A stretch of DNA of 64,000 nucleotides from Streptomyces calvus (GTDB lineage Bacteria > Actinomycetota > Actinomycetes > Streptomycetales > Streptomycetaceae), in NCBI RefSeq assembly GCF_006782915.1, contig NZ_VCNP01000054.1, positions 1-64,000 on the forward strand, given 5' to 3'. Of this stretch, positions 9,757-17,038 are shown piece after piece. Positions within the stretch are counted from its first letter, which is position 1, and each line of letters starts with the position of its first letter. The notes beneath the pieces are model-generated. The model was not told where the DNA came from. It made no database searches and saw only the letters and a program-made list of their open reading frames with translations. The translations under genes were made by a program, and so were the position numbers.

Positions 9757-12483
9757 GTGGCAGAGACAGCATCGAAGAAGACCGACCAGACCTCCGGCGG
9801 GACCCGTCCGCGACTGATGCTCATGGACGGGCACTCGCTGGCCTACCGCGCGTTCTTCGCGCTGCCCGCGGAGAACTTCACCACCGCGACGGGCCAGCCG
9901 ACGAACGCGATCTACGGCTTCGCGTCGATGCTGGCCAACACACTGCGTGACGAGGCGCCCACGCACTTCGCGGTCGCCTTCGACGTCTCGCGCAAGACCT
10001 GGCGGTCGGAGGAGTTCACCGAGTACAAGGCGAACCGCTCCAAGACCCCGGACGAGTTCAAGGGTCAGGTCGAGCTGATCGGCGAGCTGCTCGACGCGAT
10101 GCGCGCCGAGCGCTTCGCCGTCGAGGGCTTCGAGGCGGACGACGTCATCGCCACCCTCGCCACCCAGGCCGAGGCCGAGGGCTTCGAGGTGCTGATCGTC
10201 ACCGGCGACCGGGACTCCTTCCAGCTGGTCTCCGAGCACACCACGGTGCTGTACCCGACCAAGGGCGTCTCCGAGCTGACCCGGTTCACCCCGGAGAAGG
10301 TCTTCGAGAAGTACGGCCTGACGCCCGCCCAGTACCCCGACTTCGCGGCGCTGCGCGGCGACCCGTCCGACAACCTGCCCGGCATCCCCGGCGTCGGCGA
10401 GAAGACCGCCGCGAAGTGGATCAACCAGTTCGGTTCCTTCGCCGAGCTGGTCGAGCGCGTCGACGAGGTCAAGGGCAAGGCCGGGCAGAACCTCCGCGAC
10501 CACCTGGAGTCCGTCAAGCTCAACCGTCGGCTCACCGAGCTGGAGCGGCGGGTCGCGCTGCCCAAGGGCGTCACCGACCTGGAGCGCACGGCCTACGACC
10601 GCAAGGCCGTGGCGATGATCCTGGACACCCTGGAGATCAGGAACCCGTCGCTGCGCGAGCGCCTGTTCGCCGTCGACCCCGGCGCCGAGGAGGCCGAGAC
10701 CACCCCGGTCGTCGCGGCGGGCGTGGAGCTGGACGGCACCGTGCTGGGCACCGGCGAGCTGGCCGGCTGGCTCGCCGAACACGACACCGGGCCGCTCGGC
10801 GTCGCCACGGTCGACACCTGGGCGCTCGGCACCGGCTCGGTCGCCGAGGTCGCGCTCGCCGCGTCCGACGGACCGGCCGCCTGGTTCGACCCGGCCGAGC
10901 TGGACGAGGCCGACGAGCGGGCCTTCGCCGGCTGGCTGCGCGACACGGACCGGCCCAAGGTCTTCCACAACGCCAAGGGCGCGATGCGGGTCTTCGCCGA
11001 GCACGGCTGGAGCGTCGAGGGCGTCACCATGGACACCGCGCTCGCCGCGTACCTGGTGAAGCCGGGCCGCCGCTCCTTCGACCTGGACGCGCTGTCCCTG
11101 GAGTACCTGCACCGCGAACTGGCGCCGGCCGCCGCGCCCGACGGGCAGCTGGCCTTCGGCGCGGACGACGGCGCGGAGGCCGAGGCGCTGATGGTGCAGG
11201 CCCGCGCGATCCTCGACCTGGGCGAGGCCTTCGAGGGCCGCCTGGCCGACGTGGGCGCGGCGGACCTGCTGCGCGACGTGGAACTGCCGACGTCGGCGCT
11301 GCTGGCCCGCATGGAGCGGAACGGCATCGCGGCCGACCGGGCGCACCTGGAGGCCATGGAGCAGATGTTCGCGGGCGCCGTGCAGCAGGCGGTGAAGGAG
11401 GCCCACGCGGCGGCGGGCCACGAGTTCAACCTGGGCTCGCCCAAGCAGCTCCAGGAGGTCCTCTTCGGCGAACTGGCCCTGCCGAAGACGAAGAAGACGA
11501 AGACCGGCTACACCACGGACGCCGACGCGCTGGCCTGGCTGGCCACGCAGACCGACAACGAACTGCCGGTGATCATGCTCCGGCACCGTGAGCAGGCGAA
11601 GCTGCGCGTCACCGTCGAGGGCCTGATCAAGACGATCGCCGCGGACGGCCGCATCCACACCACGTTCAACCAGACGGTCGCCGCGACCGGCCGCCTGTCC
11701 TCGACCGACCCGAACCTGCAGAACATCCCCGTCCGCACGGACGAGGGCCGCGCGATCCGCCGCGGTTTCGTGGTCGGCGAGGGCTTCGAGTCGCTGCTCA
11801 CCGCCGACTACAGCCAGATCGAGCTGCGCGTGATGGCCCACCTGTCCGAGGACGCCGGTCTGATCGAGGCGTTCACCTCGGGCGAGGACCTGCACACCAC
11901 GGCCGCCGCGCAGGTGTTCTCGGTCGAGCAGTCCGCGGTCGACGCGGAGATGCGCCGCAAGATCAAGGCGATGTCGTACGGCCTGGCGTACGGGCTGTCG
12001 GCCTTCGGCCTCTCCCAGCAGCTGAACATCGAGGCGGCGGAGGCCCGCGCCCTGATGGACGCCTACTTCGAGCGGTTCGGCGGCGTACGGGACTATCTGC
12101 GCCGGGTGGTGGACGAGGCCCGGGCGACCGGCTACACGGCGACGCTCTTCGGCCGCCGCCGCTATCTGCCGGACCTCAACAGCGACAACCGCCAGCGCCG
12201 CGAGGCGGCCGAGCGGATGGCGCTCAACGCACCGATCCAGGGCACGGCGGCGGACATCGTCAAGATCGCCATGCTGAACGTGGACCGGGCGCTGCGCGAG
12301 GCGGGCCTGACCTCCCGGATGCTGCTCCAGGTCCACGACGAAATCGTCCTGGAGGTCGCTCCCGGCGAGCGTCCGGCAGTGGAGGACCTGGTCCGCCGGG
12401 AAATGGCGAGCGCGGTCCAGCTCCGGGTCCCCCTCGGCGTCTCCGTCGGCGCGGGCCCGGACTGGGAATCGGCAGCCCACTGA
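9757..12483 (+). CDS. polA: DNA polymerase I
   Basis: This repair and Okazaki-processing polymerase has 908 residues. The N-terminal 5'-3' exonuclease domain starts at MLMDGHSLAYRAFFALP and includes VTGDRDSFQLVS and the helix-hairpin-helix region NLPGIPGVGEKTA. The middle domain lacks a clear set of 3'-5' exonuclease acidic motifs, as in other actinobacterial Pol I. The polymerase domain has motif A TADYSQIELR (about 682), motif B RRKIKAMSYGLAYG and motif C QVHDEIVLEV (about 856). The start is GTG 9757, chosen because it gives the family N-terminus; the much longer open frame upstream is antisense to the oxidoreductase gene. A CAGGAT hexamer seven bases before the GTG could be the -10 of a leaderless message. 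Confidence 0.97.
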   Translation: MAETASKKTDQTSGGTRPRLMLMDGHSLAYRAFFALPAENFTTATGQPTNAIYGFASMLANTLRDEAPTHFAVAFDVSRKTWRSEEFTEYKANRSKTPDEFKGQVELIGELLDAMRAERFAVEGFEADDVIATLATQAEAEGFEVLIVTGDRDSFQLVSEHTTVLYPTKGVSELTRFTPEKVFEKYGLTPAQYPDFAALRGDPSDNLPGIPGVGEKTAAKWINQFGSFAELVERVDEVKGKAGQNLRDHLESVKLNRRLTELERRVALPKGVTDLERTAYDRKAVAMILDTLEIRNPSLRERLFAVDPGAEEAETTPVVAAGVELDGTVLGTGELAGWLAEHDTGPLGVATVDTWALGTGSVAEVALAASDGPAAWFDPAELDEADERAFAGWLRDTDRPKVFHNAKGAMRVFAEHGWSVEGVTMDTALAAYLVKPGRRSFDLDALSLEYLHRELAPAAAPDGQLAFGADDGAEAEALMVQARAILDLGEAFEGRLADVGAADLLRDVELPTSALLARMERNGIAADRAHLEAMEQMFAGAVQQAVKEAHAAAGHEFNLGSPKQLQEVLFGELALPKTKKTKTGYTTDADALAWLATQTDNELPVIMLRHREQAKLRVTVEGLIKTIAADGRIHTTFNQTVAATGRLSSTDPNLQNIPVRTDEGRAIRRGFVVGEGFESLLTADYSQIELRVMAHLSEDAGLIEAFTSGEDLHTTAAAQVFSVEQSAVDAEMRRKIKAMSYGLAYGLSAFGLSQQLNIEAAEARALMDAYFERFGGVRDYLRRVVDEARATGYTATLFGRRRYLPDLNSDNRQRREAAERMALNAPIQGTAADIVKIAMLNVDRALREAGLTSRMLLQVHDEIVLEVAPGERPAVEDLVRREMASAVQLRVPLGVSVGAGPDWESAAH

Positions 12484-12498
12484 CCAACGGCCGGGGGC

Positions 12499-12690
12499 GG
12501 GGGGTACTGGCTCACTGATTTACCGGGGCGGGGGTACTGGCCCACTGATTCACCGGGGACGGGGGCGCTGGCCCACTGATTCACCGGGGCGGGGGGTACT
12601 GGCCCACTGATTCACCGGGGGCCGGGGGTACCGGCTCACTGATGTACCGGGGACGGGGGCGCTGGCCCACTGATCCACCGGGGACAGGGA
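12499..12690. repeat. Six tandem copies of a ~31-base unit after polA
   Basis: Units of 30-33 bases follow one another with core CTGGCCCACTGATTCACCGG. Variants alternate (GGTACTGG or GGCGCTGG at the front, TTCACC, TTTACC, TGTACC or TCCACC in the middle). The copies are contiguous with no spacers, so this is a minisatellite and not a CRISPR. Confidence 0.85.
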
Positions 12691-12710
12691 GCCACCGGCC
12701 CCTGTCCCCG
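12679..12710 (+). terminator. Stem-loop at the end of the polA repeat array
   Basis: An 11-base perfect inverted repeat (12679-12689 and 12700-12710) with a ten-base loop, starting in the last repeat unit. It is the first strong hairpin after polA and probably ends its transcript; no T-run follows. Confidence 0.55.
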
Positions 12711-12808
12711 CCTCAGGGTCACGGGCCACCCCGTCCGGCGGGGTGCCCTGCGCCTGACGCATCCGGCCGCTGGCCCGGCGTGACCTCGCTGTGTCCGTGC
12801 GGCGGGGG

Positions 12809-12837
12809 CAGGCGCCCGGCTGCGGGCCGGGCGCCTG
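12809..12837. terminator. 12-base perfect stem-loop
   Basis: Arms 12809-12820 and 12826-12837 pair perfectly around a five-base loop. It lies in a gene-free stretch and could act as a second terminator downstream of polA. Confidence 0.4.
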
Positions 12838-12973
12838 GCCCCGCCGCCTTGTTCCCGCCGCGACGGCGAGCAGCCGCGACGGCGTGGCCCGGCGGTGCCG
12901 AGCCGGCCCGGATCCTGACGAGTCCGGCGTCAACCCCGACGTATCCGTGCCGCCGCCCGACGCCCAGCCGCAG

Positions 12974-13180
12974 ACCTGGACCGTGCCGTCCCTGGGGCTT
13001 CGTCGCCGACCTGGACCGTGCCGTCGCCTGGCGCTCATCCTTCGGAACCGGTGCTGTGCCGTCCCTGGAGCTTCGCCGCCGACCTGGACCGTGCCGTCGC
13101 CTGGCGCTCACCCTTCGAGACCGGTGCCGTGCCAGCCCCGGAGCCTCGCCGCCGACCCGGACCGTGCCGTCGCCAGCGGC
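12974..13180. repeat. 36/72-base periodic tandem repeat
   Basis: About six degenerate 36-base units, best seen as 72-base pairs, with recurring core GACCTGGACCGTGCCGTCGC near 13010, 13082 and 13154. The surrounding 12711-13478 has no convincing gene. A shorter Pro/Ser-codon-like repeat (CGGCTCCCGCCGCT and relatives) continues through about 13260-13380. Because 36 is divisible by three, several frames stay open here, but the peptides look unnatural in all of them. Confidence 0.8.
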
Positions 13181-13478
13181 CCGGCTGCGGGCACGGTGCC
13201 GTCCCGAGTGCCCCAGGCGCGGGACCAGTGCCACCGCCACCGCAGCCCCGTGCCACCGCAGCCCCCGTCCCACCCGCTCCCCGGCTCCCGCCGCTGTCCA
13301 GCTCCCACCGCGCGGCTCCCGCCGCTCCCCGGCTCCCACGCGCGGCTCCGCCACGGTCCGGCTCCCACCGCTGCCCGGCGAGCCCGATAGGTCGCGGCCC
13401 CGCGCGGCGCACTCCCGGGCGGGAGCTTCACTCGCGTGGCCCTCGCGGAGGCGCCGCCGTCCGGTGGGCCGGGACACC

Positions 13479-13943
13479 ATGCGAGGCATGGGTATACGCA
13501 TGCTTCACCGCAGAGCGGCACCCCCGCGGGCCGGCACCGACGGACCCACCCTCGAGGCGTTTCCGCCGGTTCCCGTCTTCGCGGCCGCCGCAAGCACCGC
13601 CCGCATCCCCGCCACCCTCGCGACCGCTCTGCGGCGCGCCACGGCGGACCTGGGCCGCCGCATCGTCGACGGCCCACGGCGCGCCGACCGCGCCGCCACC
13701 GCCCTACTGCCCGGCCGTCCCGGTGTCCCCGGAGAGCAGCCGCCCTGGCGGCTGTGGGCCGAGCTGGCCCGCGCCTACCTCACCCTGGCGCTCACCCTGC
13801 TGCCCCGGCCCCGCCCGGTCCGCACCGTCACCGTGTTCGTCGCGGCGAGCGACACCCTCAGCGTGCGGCCGTACGGCTCGGCCGCCGCTCACCGGCCGCT
13901 TCCGGATCCGGGTCTGCCCGGACGGCCGGACGCCACGCCCTGA
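13479..13943 (+). CDS. Hypothetical protein, Ala/Arg/Pro-rich
   Basis: I do not recognise this 154-residue protein. Third codon positions are almost all G or C, which argues that the frame is real. The C-terminal half has a clear helix PWRLWAELARAYLTLALTLLPRP followed by a predicted strand RTVTVFVAASDTLSVRPYG. There is no good ribosome site; ATGs at 13479, 13488 and 13500 are all possible starts. The last 86 bases overlap, tail to tail, with the DUF4184 gene on the other strand. No function is proposed. Confidence 0.55.
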   Translation: MRGMGIRMLHRRAAPPRAGTDGPTLEAFPPVPVFAAAASTARIPATLATALRRATADLGRRIVDGPRRADRAATALLPGRPGVPGEQPPWRLWAELARAYLTLALTLLPRPRPVRTVTVFVAASDTLSVRPYGSAAAHRPLPDPGLPGRPDATP

Positions 13944-14721
13944 CGGCCACCGCGTACAGCGGCAGCGCGACGGCGAGCCCCGCGCCCGCCCCGAAACACA
14001 CCGTCGGAATCAGTTCCCAGGGCTTCGCGGTCGACCCCCAGTAGGCCCACCACCGTGAGGCCCGATGTACCGCCGCCGGCAGCGCGCACCCGGCGAACAG
14101 CGCGACGGCCCACCAACGGTCCCGCGCGGACAGCCGCGGCACCCCGGTCGGCCCGGCCCCGGGCGTCGTCCGGCGCAGCGCCCGCGCCACGAACACGACG
14201 ATGACGACCGCGGCCACCGCCGACCCGCCGTACTGCAGGTACCAGTACAGGGGCGAGCCCGCGATCTCCCGGCCCAGCACCGGGAACACCCGCATCCCCC
14301 ACCGGTCGAGGTGCGTGAAGGCGTCCCACACCACGTGCGTCAGCGCCCCCAGTACCGCCGAGACGTACCAGCGCGCCAGCAGCGACGCCCGTACCCGCGC
14401 CCGGGGCGCGCCGCAGCGCAGCAGTGCCGCCGCCCGCCCCTGGAGGGCCCGCGGCAGCAGGGCCACCAGCGGCTCGCGGACCAGCAGCCACAGCCCCACC
14501 AGCGTCCAGGCGATGAGCACGTCGACCGTGAACACGCCCCAGAAGGCGTGGGTGACGTCCCCGAACTCCATCGCACCCGACAGGACACTCGCCGCGTAAT
14601 AGGTCGTGTCGGGAGCGAAGCTGCCCGCGACCAGCACGGCGGGAACCAGCGAGGCACGCCCGCTCCCGTCGGCGCGCACGGCCGGCAGGACCGCCGCCGC
14701 ATGACTCAGGGTGAACGGCAA
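13858..14721 (-). CDS. DUF4184 family membrane protein
   Basis: A 287-residue integral membrane protein of the DUF4184 family (function unknown). I choose the TTG at 14721 because it has AGGAG five bases upstream and yields the family-like N-terminus PFTLSHAAAVLP; a GTG at 14763 would add 14 residues with a poor ribosome site. Conserved-looking segments are GSFAPDTTYY and the helix GALTHVVWDAFTH, with His and Asp residues reminiscent of membrane metal-dependent hydrolases. Several hydrophobic helices follow. Its 3' end overlaps the convergent hypothetical gene by 86 bases. Confidence 0.82.
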   Translation of the reverse strand: MPFTLSHAAAVLPAVRADGSGRASLVPAVLVAGSFAPDTTYYAASVLSGAMEFGDVTHAFWGVFTVDVLIAWTLVGLWLLVREPLVALLPRALQGRAAALLRCGAPRARVRASLLARWYVSAVLGALTHVVWDAFTHLDRWGMRVFPVLGREIAGSPLYWYLQYGGSAVAAVVIVVFVARALRRTTPGAGPTGVPRLSARDRWWAVALFAGCALPAAVHRASRWWAYWGSTAKPWELIPTVCFGAGAGLAVALPLYAVAVRAWRPAVRADPDPEAAGERRPSRTAAR

Positions 14722-15009
14722 CTCGGCTCCTCGCGGCAGTGGTTGGCCGGACCGCTGGGTCACGACGGCCGGCAGGCCTCAGTATGCGGGACGCCCTACC
14801 ACCGGACCGCCCGGAGAACGAAGATGGCCGAACCGGTGTATATCCGGCATCAACGGGTGTCCGTGCACAGCAAGTTGTCGTAGGGTCGCGAGGGCCGTCG
14901 TGCCGGAAGGCCCTCCGGGGGCAACCAGTGGGGCGGGCAGATCGTCACAACAGGGCGGACACAACACACGCTGACGGACGCCCCGGCGTCCACGGGAGGG
15001 GTTCACTCT

Positions 15010-16752
15010 ATGGCGGCGCATTTCGGCAGGAGGCTGCGCAAGGGAGCGGCAACCACCGCAGTGGCCGCGGCGGCGGTGGCGGCCCTGTCCGCTTCCCAGG
15101 CTCCGGGTGTGACGGTCGACGGCCAGGGCAGACAGACCAGTTCCGACGCCACGCCCTCGCCCGACGACACCGTGGACAGCGCGACCGGCAACTCGCCCTA
15201 CTACACGGACCTGCCGCCGCTCAACAGCCCCAGCCCCGCCCCGAGCACCGGCGCCGGCGAGGCCGTCCCGGGCTCGGCCGAGGCCGGCATACCCGCGACC
15301 GTCCTCGACGCCTACAAGAAGGCCGAGGCCGCGCTGCGCGAGAAGAAGCCCGGCTGCAACCTGCCCTGGCAACTCCTCGCCGCCATCGGAAAGGTGGAGT
15401 CCGGTCAGGCCCGCGGCGGACGAGTCACCGCCGACGGCACCACGGTCTCCCCGATCCTCGGCCCCCAGCTCGACGGCAACGGCTTCGCCACCATCCGGGA
15501 CACCGACAACGGCGCCTACGACGGCAACAGCACCTACGACCATGCCGTCGGCCCCATGCAGTTCATCCCGTCCACCTGGGAATGGGCGGGCCGCGACGGA
15601 AACGGCGACGGCCGCAAGGACCCCAACAACATCTACGACGCCGCCCTCGCCGCCGGCCACTACCTGTGCCGGTTCGGCTGGGACCTGTCCGACCAGGCGG
15701 ACCTCAACAAGGCGATCCTCAGCTACAACAACTCGACGGACTACCTGAACACCGTCCTGTCGTGGCTGGAGTACTACCGCAGGGGCACGCACGAGATCCC
15801 CGACGGCACCGGCGCCCTGCCCGGCGGCCGCAGCGACGACACCACCACGCGCCCCTCCCCGTCGGCGCCCGGCACCTCCTCGCCGAAGCCCGACCCCAAG
15901 CCCGGCAAGCCGTCCGGCAGCAGCCCGAGCCCGGGGCCGAACGCCCCGGACACCGGCAGCCCGACCACGCCGCCGCCCAGCACCGACCCCACGCCCACTC
16001 CTCCGCCGACGTCGACGCCGACGCCGACCGACACGGTGCACCACCTGCAGGACGCCGGAACCGAGCGGCTCACCGCGATGGCGGGCGACGCGTTCACCGA
16101 GCGGATCAGCGCGCGCGCCGAGACGGAGACGGGCAAGGCGGTGGCCAAGGTGCGGGTGCGCTTCACCGTCGTCGGCGACACCGACACCACCTTCACCGGC
16201 GGCGAGAGCGTGGCCACCGTCCTCACCAACAGCTCCGGCGTCGCCGTGGCGCCGGCGCTCCGGGCGGGAGAGAAGACCGGCGAGTTCACCGTCCGCGCCA
16301 CCGTCGTGGGCCGAGCGTTCCCGGGCCTCGCCTACCCGGTGACCGTCACCGAGCGCGCCGCCGACGCCCTGGTCCGCACCAGCGAGGCGGAGCTGACGTG
16401 CACCCCGGGCGGGGAGTTCGCCGAGCCGGTCGAGGTGCGGGCCACGTACGACGGTGCCGCCGCCGACGGGGTCGCCGCCACCGCCACGCTCATCAAGTCG
16501 GCCGACGACCCGACCGTCAATGACAAGGGCCCCTACTTCAAGGACGCCGACGGCAGGACGATCCGCACCCTGAGCGGTCTGACGACGGACGAGAACGGCC
16601 TGCTGAAGCTGCCGCAGCTGTACGCGGACGACACCGCCGGCACGTTCCTGCTCCGCATCACCACCGCGGGCGGCGCGACCCTCACCGTCGAACTGACCGT
16701 GGCGGAGGCCACGACGACGTCCCCGAGCCCGTCGGAGACCCCGAGCACCTGA
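15010..16752 (+). CDS. Secreted lytic transglycosylase-like protein with C-terminal Ig-like domains
   Basis: A 580-residue exported cell-wall enzyme. The first 35 residues form a signal peptide (RRLRKG followed by an Ala/Val-rich core). The catalytic part (about 95-265) resembles MltB/SLT-type murein transglycosylases: LPWQLLAAIGKVESG holds the likely catalytic Glu, and AVGPMQFIPSTW and DAALAAGHYLC are hallmark segments. A Pro/Ser/Thr-rich linker (about 275-345) leads to two repeats that look like bacterial Ig-like domains (ARAETETGKAVAKVRVRFTV...). The start ATG has GGGAGGGG upstream. It would cut peptidoglycan glycan strands outside the cell, perhaps during growth or sporulation. Confidence 0.88.
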   Translation: MAAHFGRRLRKGAATTAVAAAAVAALSASQAPGVTVDGQGRQTSSDATPSPDDTVDSATGNSPYYTDLPPLNSPSPAPSTGAGEAVPGSAEAGIPATVLDAYKKAEAALREKKPGCNLPWQLLAAIGKVESGQARGGRVTADGTTVSPILGPQLDGNGFATIRDTDNGAYDGNSTYDHAVGPMQFIPSTWEWAGRDGNGDGRKDPNNIYDAALAAGHYLCRFGWDLSDQADLNKAILSYNNSTDYLNTVLSWLEYYRRGTHEIPDGTGALPGGRSDDTTTRPSPSAPGTSSPKPDPKPGKPSGSSPSPGPNAPDTGSPTTPPPSTDPTPTPPPTSTPTPTDTVHHLQDAGTERLTAMAGDAFTERISARAETETGKAVAKVRVRFTVVGDTDTTFTGGESVATVLTNSSGVAVAPALRAGEKTGEFTVRATVVGRAFPGLAYPVTVTERAADALVRTSEAELTCTPGGEFAEPVEVRATYDGAAADGVAATATLIKSADDPTVNDKGPYFKDADGRTIRTLSGLTTDENGLLKLPQLYADDTAGTFLLRITTAGGATLTVELTVAEATTTSPSPSETPST

Positions 16753-16756
16753 CCCA

Positions 16757-16806
16757 CCCACCGGCCCACCGGCCCACTGGCCCACCGGCCCACTGGCTCA
16801 CCGGCC
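16757..16806. repeat. Tandem CCACCGG/CCCACTGG repeat after the transglycosylase gene
   Basis: Repeated GGCCCACTGG and GGCCCACCGG words directly follow the stop codon. The word CTGGCCCACTG is shared with the array downstream of polA. It lies just before the terminator hairpin. Confidence 0.7.
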
Positions 16807-16820
16807 CGCGCACAGCGCAC

Positions 16821-16859
16821 GAGGGCGTCTCTTCACCGGCACGGCGAAGAGGCGCCCTC
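16821..16859 (+). terminator. Stem-loop terminator of the transglycosylase gene
   Basis: A 14-base inverted repeat with one G-U type mismatch (16821-16834 and 16846-16859) around an 11-base loop. It sits 68 bases after the stop codon. Confidence 0.7.
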
Positions 16860-17038
16860 ACACGCATCCGCCACCGTCCGACACGCACCGGCTCCCGGCC
16901 GCAATGCCTCTCCGGCCCGCATCCGCTCCCGTCCATCCGCTCCCCGCCCGACCCGAGCCGAAGGCGGCCGACCGTCCGAGCATCGGACCGGCTCACCACC
17001 CGAGTCACAGGTGGCTCACCGTCCGAGCCGGACGCGGC

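Noticed and set aside
12499..12690. CRISPR array
   Set aside because: The 31-base units are contiguous variants of one another with no unique spacers and no cas genes nearby; it is a minisatellite.
12719..13501. Leftward 260-codon open frame over the repeat field
   Set aside because: Arg/Gly/Pro-rich low-complexity translation, repeats in every frame, no ribosome site; explained by GC-rich sequence lacking stops.
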